Made by a program: the position numbers and the translations under genes
Part shown: positions 32,853-40,038 of the stretch, piece after piece
Layout: every line of letters begins with the position of its first letter
How positions within the stretch are numbered: the first letter of the stretch is position 1
The notes under the pieces: model-generated
What the model was told of the DNA's origin: nothing
Database searches by the model: none
Seen by the model: the letters and a program-made list of their open reading frames with translations, nothing else
Assembly (NCBI RefSeq): GCF_047302285.1
Contig: NZ_CP154845.1
Location: 1,550,001-1,614,000, forward strand
From: Robertmurraya sp047302285
GTDB lineage: Bacteria; Bacillota; Bacilli; Bacillales; Cytobacillaceae
Length of the DNA stretch: 64,000 bases
Direction of reading: 5' to 3'

Positions 32853-33776
32853 TTGAACGTATATAAGAATATTCATGAACTCATCGGAAACACTCCCATG
32901 ATGGAAATAACACAATTTTCTCTTCCGGAGGGAGTTCGAATCTTTGCTAAGCTCGAATTTTTAAATCCTGGTGGAAGTGTGAAGGACCGCTTAGGAATAG
33001 AACTTCTCCGGGAAGCCATTGCTAACGGCAACATAAAGGAAGGCAGTACCATTATTGAGCCAACAGCAGGAAATACGGGAATCGGACTTGCTCTCGCTGC
33101 CATCAATTCTGGCATTAAAGTGATCGTTTGTGTGCCTGAGAAATTTAGTCTGGAGAAGCAAGAGTTAATGAAGGCGCTAGGGGCAAAAATTGTCCATACC
33201 CCGACTGAAGCTGGGATGAAGGGAGCAATTCAAAAGGCAAACGAATTGCTGCAACAAATTCCTGATTCGTTTTCTCCTCAGCAATTTGCCAATCCTGCCA
33301 ATCCAAATACGTACTATAAGACATTAGCTCCGGAAATTTGGGACCAGCTAGATGGACAAATTGATATATTCGTTGCTGGAGCTGGTACGGGTGGTACTTT
33401 TATGGGGACCGCTCGCTTCCTGAAGGAACAAAACGCGGAAATAAAGACGGTTATCGTTGAGCCCGAAGGATCGATTTTAAATGGAGGAGTGTCGGGTCCT
33501 CATAAAACAGAAGGAATCGGAATGGAATTTCTGCCAGGCTATATGGAAACCAGTTATTTTAATGCCATTCATACGGTTTCTGATGAAGATGCCTTTGGAT
33601 TCGTGGCAGAACTCGCGAAAAAAGAAGGGTTATTAGTCGGAAGCTCTTCTGGTGCCGCTTTTTATGCTGCATTAGAGGAAGCAGAAACAGCCCAAAAAGG
33701 TACCAATATTGTCGTCATTTTTCCAGATGGAAGTGAACGATATTTAAGTAAGAAAATATACGAAGGAGGGATTTAG
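32853..33776 (+). CDS. mccA: O-acetylserine-dependent cystathionine beta-synthase MccA (YrhA)
   Basis: Fold II PLP enzyme condensing O-acetylserine with homocysteine to cystathionine in reverse transsulfuration. 307 residues: ELIGNTPMMEITQF, the PLP lysine in NPGGSVKDRLGIELLR, the substrate loop PTAGNTGIGLALAAI, the phosphate-binding GAGTGGTFMGTARFL, and VGSSSGAAFYAALE. No C-terminal CBS domains, which separates it from eukaryotic CBS. The TTG start is chosen (MNVYKNIHELIGNTP) from the GGGTG SD and family N-termini; an in-frame GTG nine bases upstream overlaps that SD. One base separates it from mccB. Confidence 0.92.
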   Translation: MNVYKNIHELIGNTPMMEITQFSLPEGVRIFAKLEFLNPGGSVKDRLGIELLREAIANGNIKEGSTIIEPTAGNTGIGLALAAINSGIKVIVCVPEKFSLEKQELMKALGAKIVHTPTEAGMKGAIQKANELLQQIPDSFSPQQFANPANPNTYYKTLAPEIWDQLDGQIDIFVAGAGTGGTFMGTARFLKEQNAEIKTVIVEPEGSILNGGVSGPHKTEGIGMEFLPGYMETSYFNAIHTVSDEDAFGFVAELAKKEGLLVGSSSGAAFYAALEEAETAQKGTNIVVIFPDGSERYLSKKIYEGGI

Positions 33777-33777
33777 G

Positions 33778-34914
33778 ATGAAGCGTAAAACAAAGTTAAT
33801 TCATGGTGGTATCTCTGGAGATCCAGCCACAGGTGCAGTTTCAGTACCGATTTATCAAGTAAGCACTTATAAGCAAGAGGGAGTTGGTGGTCATAAAGGG
33901 TTTGAATACTCTCGAACTGGAAACCCAACTCGTCATGCTCTAGAAGAACTTATAAAAGACATTGAAGGTGGTCACGCTGGCTTTGCATTCGGTTCAGGGA
34001 TGGCAGCTATTACAGCAGTGATGATGTTATTTAATAGTGGCGACCATGTCGTCTTAACCGATGACGTATACGGTGGGACTTATCGTGTCATTTCTAAAGT
34101 ATTGAATCGATTTGGAATTGAAGCAACCTTTGTTGATACAAGTAATTTAGAGGAAATTGAAAAGGCCATTAAGGAAAATACAAAGGCTATTTACATTGAG
34201 ACGCCAACCAATCCATTGTTGAAGATCACGGATATTCGTGAAGCATCCAATCTGGCGCAAAAACACAACTTGCTTACGATCGTTGATAATACGTTTTCAA
34301 CGCCTTATTGGCAAAACCCGATAGAACTGGGGGCTGACATGGCTCTCCATAGTGCAACGAAATACATTGGCGGACATTCGGATGTCGTTGCTGGCTTAGT
34401 TGTTGTTAATAATGAGAAGCTAGCTGAAGACCTTCATTTCGTTCAAAACTCGACAGGTGGAGTGTTAGGACCACAGGATTCTTGGTTATTAATGCGCGGA
34501 ATTAAAACACTTGGGATTAGAATGGAAGAGACAGAAGCGAATACAAAAGAAATTGTTGAGTTTCTTGAAAATCATTCGCAAGTTAAAAAAGTGTTTTATC
34601 CTGGATTGCCGACACATCCGAATCATGAGATTGCCAAAAGCCAAGCGAGGGGATTTGGTGGAATGGTTTCTTTTGATGTAGGAAGTGAGAAAAATGCAGA
34701 TGAGCTTTTGAAGAAGGTAAAGTATTTTACCCTTGCTGAAAGCTTAGGTGCGGTAGAAAGCCTAATCTCTGTACCTGCACGAATGACCCATGCGTCCATT
34801 CCAAAGGAACGCCGAGATGAGCTCGGAATTACCGATGGCTTAGTTCGTATTTCAGTAGGATTAGAAGATGTCGAGGACTTAATTGAGGATTTAAAACAAG
34901 GCTTAGAAGGGTAA
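33778..34914 (+). CDS. mccB: Cystathionine gamma-lyase / homocysteine gamma-lyase MccB (YrhB)
   Basis: Fold I PLP enzyme that splits cystathionine to cysteine, completing methionine-to-cysteine conversion. 378 residues. Motifs: TKLIHGGISGDPATGAVSVPIYQVSTY, the cofactor site YSRTGNPTRHALE, GSGMAAITAVMMLF, and the PLP lysine in ALHSATKYIGGHSDVV (about residue 196). The C-terminal specificity region is SLGAVESLISVPARMTHAS. Strong SD AAGGAGGG. Its terminator stem starts inside the coding end. Last gene of the CymR-type operon. Confidence 0.95.
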   Translation: MKRKTKLIHGGISGDPATGAVSVPIYQVSTYKQEGVGGHKGFEYSRTGNPTRHALEELIKDIEGGHAGFAFGSGMAAITAVMMLFNSGDHVVLTDDVYGGTYRVISKVLNRFGIEATFVDTSNLEEIEKAIKENTKAIYIETPTNPLLKITDIREASNLAQKHNLLTIVDNTFSTPYWQNPIELGADMALHSATKYIGGHSDVVAGLVVVNNEKLAEDLHFVQNSTGGVLGPQDSWLLMRGIKTLGIRMEETEANTKEIVEFLENHSQVKKVFYPGLPTHPNHEIAKSQARGFGGMVSFDVGSEKNADELLKKVKYFTLAESLGAVESLISVPARMTHASIPKERRDELGITDGLVRISVGLEDVEDLIEDLKQGLEG

Positions 34915-34930
34915 TCAAGCTTGTTTTTTC
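34894..34930 (+). terminator. Terminator of the yrrT-mccB operon
   Basis: AACAAG-G-CTT (34895-34904) / AAGCTTGTT (34917-34925), followed by TTTT. The left arm lies in the last codons of mccB. Confidence 0.75.
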
Positions 34931-34949
34931 AAAAAAAGGGTAAAAAGGG

Positions 34950-34978
34950 TTTACAATTTAGGAAGTTGTGGATATAAT
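34950..34978 (+). promoter_or_regulatory. Strong sigma-A promoter of the micro-ORF region
   Basis: -35 TTTACA (34950-34955) and perfect -10 TATAAT (34973-34978), 17-base spacer. Start expected near 34985, about 35 nt before a 29-codon reading frame with an AAGGAGGT SD. Confidence 0.82.
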
Positions 34979-35020
34979 TACCACTAGTAGCGAAATATTC
35001 TAAAAAGGAGGTCGAAGAAA

Positions 35021-35110
35021 ATGATGAAGATTAAAGGAATTGCGTTAACTAAATCAACAACTTCATATGCATTATTTTCACATTCGACCAACAAGGAATG
35101 GATCGCCTAA
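35021..35110 (+). CDS. Micro-ORF, 29 residues, unknown
   Basis: ATG ATG AAG start with a near-perfect SD AAGGAGGT (35005-35012), directly after a consensus promoter. The peptide begins MMKIKGIALTKSTT and ends NKEWIA; no signal sequence or known motif is seen. A strong terminator follows 28 bases after the stop, so this would be a very short dedicated transcript. It contains the 16-base sequence TTCACATTCGACCAAC that recurs at 35682. It could encode a peptide, or the SD and promoter may drive a regulatory RNA. Confidence 0.5.
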   Translation: MMKIKGIALTKSTTSYALFSHSTNKEWIA

Positions 35111-35137
35111 TTATGTCCTTTTATAAATAAGCATTCA

Positions 35138-35171
35138 TGCCGCAGGGAGAATTGTGTCCTGCGGCTTTTTA
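35138..35171 (+). terminator. Terminator of the first micro-ORF
   Basis: Perfect GCCGCAGG (35139-35146) / CCTGCGGC (35158-35165) stem, then TTTTT. Confidence 0.92.
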
Positions 35172-35182
35172 TGTCCTTTTTT

Positions 35183-35212
35183 AGCCGTAGAGAAATCTCT
35201 GCGGTATTTTTG
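35183..35212 (+). terminator. Second, tandem terminator-like hairpin
   Basis: CCGTAGAG (35185-35192) / CTCTGCGG (35197-35204), loop AAAT, followed by TATTTTT. Confidence 0.75.
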
Positions 35213-35332
35213 TGCCTGAAATTGGACATGGGAAAGTATGCAGTAGCAACAATGAGGTTATAAAAGGAGAAGGGAGGGTATTGATAACAGTGAAGATACG
35301 TAACAATATGACATTTAAGGGAGGTGATAGTT

Positions 35333-35473
35333 ATGACACTTAATATACTATTTTTTACTGTGACGATTAAAAAGCGCAATATGTCTATCGAGGAAGCTTT
35401 GCGTGACCAACAGGCAAGAGAAGCTTATGAAATGGCAAAAACTAGAGCAGTAACTGTACATCGATTATTCTAA
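35333..35473 (+). CDS. YrzI family small protein
   Basis: 46 residues. The start TLNILFFTVTIKKRNMSIEEALRDQ is characteristic of the YrzI family: a short hydrophobic strand with a TVTIKKR motif and then a charged helix rich in E, A, K and R. SD GGGAGGTGATAG. Function unknown; B. subtilis yrzI lies close to the mcc/yrh genes too. A second, truncated relative is encoded at 35603. A leader frame starting TTG 35281 overlaps the start but is not called. Confidence 0.8.
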   Translation: MTLNILFFTVTIKKRNMSIEEALRDQQAREAYEMAKTRAVTVHRLF

Positions 35474-35508
35474 AAACGTATTCAAATAATGGGAGAAAGG
35501 TGGGTATA

Positions 35509-35571
35509 ATGATGATTTATTTAATGCAAAAGAGAAATGGAGTATTGTGGGTGGAGAAAGATACTGCCTAA
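35509..35571 (+). CDS. Micro-ORF, 20 residues, unknown
   Basis: Begins MMIYLMQKRNGVLW and ends VEKDTA, with AGAAAGGTG as SD eight bases upstream. It lies between two YrzI-type frames in one short transcription unit. No family recognised; at this size coding is supported only by the SD and context. Confidence 0.35.
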   Translation: MMIYLMQKRNGVLWVEKDTA

Positions 35572-35602
35572 CGAATTTGTCGCAATGTTAGGAGTGATAA
35601 AA

Positions 35603-35662
35603 ATGTATTTAAATGTGTTGTTATTAACACTTGAGTTTCGGAAGAGGAGTAAAAAGAAATAA
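35603..35662 (+). CDS. Truncated YrzI-like micro-ORF, 19 residues
   Basis: MYLNVLLLTLEFRKRSKKK aligns with the first half of the YrzI-type protein at 35333 (TLNILFFTVTIKKR): the same hydrophobic strand followed by a basic run. SD AGGAGTGA seven bases upstream. It either is a short paralogue or a decayed copy that lost its C-terminal helix. Confidence 0.5.
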   Translation: MYLNVLLLTLEFRKRSKKK

Positions 35663-35767
35663 AAAACGCTTTAACAGAATGTTCACATTCGACCAACGTT
35701 ATTACGTTATGAATATGATAAATTCAAATTAAGAGAAATCATATTCGAAGCGTGCGAGGTGTGGCAA

Positions 35768-35851
35768 ATGTTTTCCATTGTTATGGGGCTTGTCGTTTGT
35801 GCAACAATTGGTTGTATTGTCTTGTCAGAAGTGACAACTGTAGAAGAATGA
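35768..35851 (+). CDS. Micro-ORF encoding a 27-residue membrane peptide
   Basis: MFSIVMGLVVCATIGCIVLS followed by EVTTVEE: one transmembrane helix with two cysteines and an acidic tail. SD GAGGTG seven bases upstream. Small single-span proteins of this kind are common in Bacillus (spore or stress peptides); this one is not matched to a family. A hairpin repeat starts three bases after the stop. Confidence 0.5.
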   Translation: MFSIVMGLVVCATIGCIVLSEVTTVEE

Positions 35852-35854
35852 AAA

Positions 35855-35949
35855 AGAGGCTGGGGACATAACTAGCTTTAAATAGTGAAAAAGGTGAATT
35901 TGAGCGAACTCAAATTCACCTTTTTCTATTTTTCGTGTCCAGCAAGTTT
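35855..35949. repeat. GGCTGGGACA hairpin repeat, copy 1
   Basis: GAGGCTGGGGACATAACTAG opens the unit. An inner perfect stem AAAAAGGTGAATTTGAG / CTCAAATTCACCTTTTT and outer GCTGGGGACA / TGTCCAGC close it. A T-run after the inner stem lets it act as a terminator for the micro-ORF at 35768. A similar unit lies at 43420-43497, and a partial one at about 40300-40316 on the other strand. Confidence 0.8.
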
Positions 35950-36009
35950 CCGATACGCGCCAAAAAAACAACGATCAGGACTAGAGTTCTTCAGTGCATT
36001 ATATTTCCG

Positions 36010-36350
36010 TTCACTTTGGAGCCATATGAACATCTAACAATACCAGAAAAAATCGAAAATATAAGCTTGGAAAATAAGAACGGTCAGATGGTTTTTGCTG
36101 CCATTGAGGGTATCAAACGAAATAAGAATGCTGAACAGTTAATTCAAAATTACATTTTTGGAGGAATTATTTTTAATGATGAAAATATCACTAAACTCTC
36201 CAAAACGTTAGCGTATATGAATGAACTTAAGGCTAAAATAAACCATATAGGATTACGCTATTTTTTTTGATTGATCAGGAGGGTGGAAGAGATTCAAAAT
36301 TGCCTGGAAGTCTAACAGACATTCCGAGCAATCTGGAAATGGAGAGATAA
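36010..36350 (+). pseudogene. Fragment of a glycoside hydrolase family 3 (NagZ-like) gene, frameshifted
   Basis: Translation gives TIPEKIENISLENKNGQMVF, then LIQNYIFGGIIFNDENITK, which match the N-terminal KIGQM... and ...YHVGGIILF blocks of beta-N-acetylhexosaminidases. In the run of eight T at about 36261-36268 the frame breaks; shifting by one base restores FLIDQEGGRDSKLPG, the family's catalytic-domain DQEGGRV motif. Then the frame ends at 36350. An intact enzyme has over 350 residues, so more than two thirds is missing. A dead remnant. Confidence 0.75.
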
Positions 36351-36365
36351 ATGCTCCAACGTATA

Positions 36366-36424
36366 AAAAAAGTGAAGCCGTCCCTGGAGGTTCTATGCGC
36401 TCCTAAATAGGACGGCTTCTTTTG
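36366..36424. terminator. Bidirectional terminator-like hairpin
   Basis: GAAGCCGTCC (36374-36383) / GGACGGCTTC (36410-36419), with an inner GGAG / CTCC stem, A-run before and TTTT after. Confidence 0.8.
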
Positions 36425-36544
36425 TGAAATAAGGAATAAGTAATATTAATGTAAGACTTATTTAATACTTTGTTTAGTTGTGTGAAAGATTTACCTTGTA
36501 TGATGTAAACGTATTGAAAGATATGAAAAAAGGAGAGTATGTAC

Positions 36545-36763
36545 ATGAAAAAATGGAAGGTCGTATTTATGTTAATTGCGATGGTAGGGATGTTAGTTTT
36601 AACAGCTTGTAGTAAAGAGGAGGAGCCAACCTCCGGAGATATGAAAGAAGAGATGAACGGAGATGAAATGATGGAAGATGCAGACATGGAAAGTGATGGA
36701 AAAATGGAAGAAAAAGAAATGAACGATGAAATGGAGACTGGAGAAGCTGAGGGTGATATGTAA
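36545..36763 (+). CDS. Small methionine-rich acidic lipoprotein
   Basis: 72-residue lipoprotein. The signal peptide KKWKVVFMLIAMVGMLVL ends in the lipobox LTAC (Cys at about 21). The mature part of 51 residues is extremely unusual: nine methionines spaced through a chain that is otherwise mostly E and D (for example KEEMNGDEMMEDADMES). No fold is expected. Such Met-rich chains can serve as oxidation sinks or bind copper. The downstream two-component system and cytochrome/molybdopterin protein lie on the same strand. ATG 36545 is set by AGGAGAG seven bases upstream; the ATG at 36539 is too close to it. Confidence 0.8.
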   Translation: MKKWKVVFMLIAMVGMLVLTACSKEEEPTSGDMKEEMNGDEMMEDADMESDGKMEEKEMNDEMETGEAEGDM

Positions 36764-36830
36764 TTAGGCTTTATAGCATGCGGGCAAATGATAGAATAGA
36801 GATATTAAGTGAAAAAGGAATGAAAGAGAT

Positions 36831-37541
36831 TTGAAAAAACAGATTTTGCTCGTAGATGATGAACCTGCTATTTTAGACGTTTGTAAGCGCTATTTGGAAC
36901 GAGAAGGTTATTTGGTCGTAACTAGTGCTAATGGAGAAGAGGCACTTCAATTATGGCAAGAACATAGATTTCATGTCATCGTCCTAGATTTGATGATGCC
37001 CGTTTTGGATGGCTGGAAGGTCTGTGAAGAAATTCGCAAAACAGATGATGTTCCGATTGTGTTTCTAACGGCAAAGGGAGAGGAGTATGATCGTTTAATT
37101 GGATTGACCATTGGAGCGAATGACTACATAACAAAACCCTTTAATCCAAGAGAACTAGTATTGAGAATAAATGCCATCTGTCGATTATTAGAATACAGTC
37201 AAAAATCAAAAGATGAGGTAGGGATTGAGCAAGTGCTAAAAGTGTCGCCCTTTACAATTCATTCGAAAAATAGAGAGGTTTTTTGGAATGATAGACTTAT
37301 TGATTTAACAATGAAGGAATATGATTTACTTTTTCTTCTTGCTTCCCATCCAAAGCAGGTTTTCTCTAGATCTCAGCTTCTGTATAAAGTATGGCAAACT
37401 GAATTTGATGATGATACGACGACAGTAACAGTTCATATTCGTCGATTGCGTGAGAAAATTGAAGTGAACCCTTCAAAGCCCAAGTATATTCAAACCGTGT
37501 GGGGGATTGGATACAAGTTTTTACCGGGGGATCTTGTATGA
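36831..37541 (+). CDS. OmpR/PhoB-type response regulator
   Basis: 236 residues. The receiver domain (1-115) has the acidic pocket DDEP, phospho-acceptor Asp53 in VIVLDLMMP, Thr80 in FLTAKG and Lys102 in ITKPF. The C-terminal winged helix (about 140-232) has LTMKEYDLLFLLASHPKQVFSRSQLLYKVW, TVTVHIRRLREKI and YIQTVWGIGYKF. It overlaps the kinase gene by four bases (ATGA). TTG start; the SD is moderate (AAAGGAATGAAAGAG). Likely controls the lipoprotein gene and the fusion gene around it; binding sites are not known. Confidence 0.93.
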   Translation: MKKQILLVDDEPAILDVCKRYLEREGYLVVTSANGEEALQLWQEHRFHVIVLDLMMPVLDGWKVCEEIRKTDDVPIVFLTAKGEEYDRLIGLTIGANDYITKPFNPRELVLRINAICRLLEYSQKSKDEVGIEQVLKVSPFTIHSKNREVFWNDRLIDLTMKEYDLLFLLASHPKQVFSRSQLLYKVWQTEFDDDTTTVTVHIRRLREKIEVNPSKPKYIQTVWGIGYKFLPGDLV

Positions 37542-38620
37542 AAATAAAATGGATCTTCTTCATTGCAAATAGTGTAAGTGTGATGATTATGTTTACGTTT
37601 TTATTCATCAGCTATAAGTACATGGTATTATCTAATTCTATTATTTTGTGGTTATCCATCATCACCATTTTTTCATCTATTTTGTCTAGCTTCGTTCACT
37701 ATTTACTAACGAAACCAGTAGAACGATCGATTCAGTTACTTGTTCATCAATCACAAGAATTAGAACAAGGTAATTTTGGTCATTCACTTCCCGTTGAAGG
37801 ACCACTTGAAATTAAAGAACTAACAAACCGATTCAACCAAATGAATATTAAATTAGAGAATGCGTTTAGTGAAATTAAAAGAGCAGAGTCCTCGAGGAGA
37901 GAGTTGGTGGCAAATATTTCCCATGATCTCCGAACGCCTATGTCCTCGATCAAGGCTTTTGTAGCTGCTATCCAGGATGGAGTCGTTGTAGATGAAGAGA
38001 CCTTTAAGCAGTATCTACGTACGATTAGCCTTGAAACAGAAAGACTCGATCAGCTAATTCAGCAATTGTTTCAGCTCTCATTACTCGATTCAAGCAATAT
38101 TCATCTTCATTTTGAAGCGGTACGTGTCGATGAATTATTACTTTCAGTTCTTGAACACGAGCAAATTCATATTAAACAAAAGAATATTCACATAGAGGTA
38201 GTGATTCCAACACATGTTCCTGTCTTACATGTGGATCGTACTTATTTTCAAAAAGTGTTGTTTAATTTATTGGATAATGCAATCCGTTTTTCTAAAGAAG
38301 GCGGTGCTATTACGTTAACCGTTGAAAGGTTCCATGTTGATAAGGTGAAAATCTCTATTCGTGATGAAGGAGAAGGGATTAAACAGGAAGAGCTTTTACG
38401 GATATTTGAACGTATGTATCGAATTGAGAAGTCTCGAAATAAAAAATTTGGAGGAGCTGGCCTAGGACTAGCTATTGCCAAAACAATTGTAGAAAGACAT
38501 AACGGCAAAATTACTGTTACCAGTGAAGTGGGAAAAGGAAGTGAATTTTCAATTATAATGCCAATCAGTCAGAGTGAGGCGGAGAACAAACATGGAATGG
38601 AACAATATTTTAAAACGTAA
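37538..38620 (+). CDS. Intramembrane-type sensor histidine kinase
   Basis: 360 residues. Two transmembrane helices (about 5-27 and 34-56) are joined by a loop of only a few residues, so there is no extracellular sensor domain. HAMP-like linker 57-110; HisKA with phospho-acceptor His129 in NISHDLRTPMSSIKAF; ATPase domain with N box FNLLDNAIRFSKEGG, G1 DEGEGIKQEE and G2 GGAGLGLAIAKTIVERHNG. Such kinases usually sense through a partner membrane protein or the lipid bilayer; the lipoprotein upstream or the cytochrome fusion downstream are candidates. It overlaps the next gene by 29 bases. Confidence 0.92.
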   Translation: MKIKWIFFIANSVSVMIMFTFLFISYKYMVLSNSIILWLSIITIFSSILSSFVHYLLTKPVERSIQLLVHQSQELEQGNFGHSLPVEGPLEIKELTNRFNQMNIKLENAFSEIKRAESSRRELVANISHDLRTPMSSIKAFVAAIQDGVVVDEETFKQYLRTISLETERLDQLIQQLFQLSLLDSSNIHLHFEAVRVDELLLSVLEHEQIHIKQKNIHIEVVIPTHVPVLHVDRTYFQKVLFNLLDNAIRFSKEGGAITLTVERFHVDKVKISIRDEGEGIKQEELLRIFERMYRIEKSRNKKFGGAGLGLAIAKTIVERHNGKITVTSEVGKGSEFSIIMPISQSEAENKHGMEQYFKT

Positions 38621-39830
38621 GATAAGTTTTGGGAAGAAATTCGTTCAATTGCATCATTCTAATGCCATATTGTTTTTCTTGTTAAGTTTAACAGGTTTAC
38701 TTTTGTTTTCGTCAACTTTTCGTTTATCCTTTCCTTCTGTTCGTGTTTTAGTGAGGGATTTGCATGTTTGGATTGGTTTTTTAATCTGCTTTCCTTTAAT
38801 CTTATATCTTCCTAATATGAATAAACATTTGAAGACTTTAAGGAATAAGCAAAATAAACGGATAAATTTAGGAATAGTCATCGCAACATTACTGATTCTC
38901 ATTATTTCAGGAGTATTGTTGACCTTTCACAGAATGGTTCCCCCTGTTGTAAGCACTTGGTCGTTAATCATACATGATGTGGCTACTTGGGTAGGGTTAC
39001 CATATATCATTTATCACAGTGTTACTCGAAGTAAATGGTTTAAGAAGCTCGAAAGACATTTGCAAAAAACAGAAAAGAAAGAAGAGCCGATGCTGATTGA
39101 AGCGAATAATCCCATTTATAAAAGAAGGACGTTTTTACGCATGGCAAGCGGCAGTATCATTGTCCTTCTTTTTTCCTCGGGTATTTCAAAGTGGCTTACT
39201 TTGCAGTTTCCAACTATTTTTGCTCAGATGTCTCAACCAAAGAGTCAACCATTTTCCCCCCTTCCGCGACCAACTTCAAAATCAATGCCCCCAATTGGGG
39301 GTGGAAGGAAAGGGGAATTTCGTTATTTTACCGTCACTGAAACGCCTCAGCTGAATACTTCAAATTGGAACCTTAAAATCGATGGTCTTGTTGAATCTCC
39401 AAATGTGTATAACTGGGAGCGATTTCTTCAACTTAAGCGTTATGTTCAGGTAAGTGATTTCCATTGTGTTACAGGTTGGAGTGTATATTCTGGTACGTGG
39501 GAAGGGATTTTATTAAGTGAATTATTACGGCAAGTAGGTGTCAAAAAGGACGCCCAATTCGTCAAGTTTTACTCGGCCGACGGTGTGTACACAGATACAC
39601 TATCCTTGGAGCAAGCCAAGATGGATGATGTGATGGTCGCTGTTTTAATTGATGGTGAATTAATTACTGAAAAGAATGGTGGTCCAGTAAGACTCATTGT
39701 TCCACAAATGTATGCATACAAGTCGGTAAAGTGGTTGAATCGAATTGAACTCATAAATCATGAACATATAGGCTATTGGGAGGAAAGGGGATATGCCCAA
39801 AATGCATGGGTCAACAACAGTAAAAGTTAA
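38592..39830 (+). CDS. Cytochrome b-like membrane domain fused to sulfite-oxidase-type molybdopterin protein
   Basis: 412 residues. The N-terminal half (about 20-145) has four transmembrane helices with conserved-looking histidines (HH21-22, H58, H113, H128, H142) suited to b-heme binding. A twin-arginine motif KRRTFLRMASGS (from about residue 177) precedes another hydrophobic segment. After a Pro/Ser-rich linker comes the molybdopterin domain of the sulfite oxidase/YedY type, with the Mo-ligand cysteine in VSDFHCVTGWSVYSG (Cys292), GTWEGILLSELL and GGPVRLIVPQMYAYKSVKWL. This joins MsrQ-like and MsrP-like functions in one chain, so an extracytoplasmic reductase is inferred. ATG 38592 follows GGCGGAG. 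Confidence 0.85.
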   Translation: MEWNNILKRKISFGKKFVQLHHSNAILFFLLSLTGLLLFSSTFRLSFPSVRVLVRDLHVWIGFLICFPLILYLPNMNKHLKTLRNKQNKRINLGIVIATLLILIISGVLLTFHRMVPPVVSTWSLIIHDVATWVGLPYIIYHSVTRSKWFKKLERHLQKTEKKEEPMLIEANNPIYKRRTFLRMASGSIIVLLFSSGISKWLTLQFPTIFAQMSQPKSQPFSPLPRPTSKSMPPIGGGRKGEFRYFTVTETPQLNTSNWNLKIDGLVESPNVYNWERFLQLKRYVQVSDFHCVTGWSVYSGTWEGILLSELLRQVGVKKDAQFVKFYSADGVYTDTLSLEQAKMDDVMVAVLIDGELITEKNGGPVRLIVPQMYAYKSVKWLNRIELINHEHIGYWEERGYAQNAWVNNSKS

Positions 39831-39854
39831 AGTTTGTCTTGAAGCTTTTATCCC

Positions 39855-39885
39855 AACAGCAGAGTTTATTTAATTTCTGCTGTTT
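39855..39885 (+). terminator. Weak terminator-like hairpin after the fusion gene
   Basis: AACAGCAGA (39855-39863) / TCTGCTGTT (39876-39884) with an 12-base AT-rich loop; only TTT follows, so termination may be partial. Confidence 0.5.
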
Positions 39886-40038
39886 GATGGTGTATGGTCT
39901 TGCAAATTATATGAAGCATTTAACATCACGTTAGCCATCTGCTGTACTTCCATTATCTTAATTCTTCTTCCTTCAGCATTTGAATAAGTAATAACTTTAA
40001 TTTATCAGAAGTGGTCCTTACGTTTGTTCAAAAAATAA

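Noticed and set aside
39870..39953. 27-codon minus-strand frame (MEVQQMANVML...)
   Set aside because: The SD is weak and far away, and the frame overlaps the hairpin after the fusion gene; coding cannot be supported.
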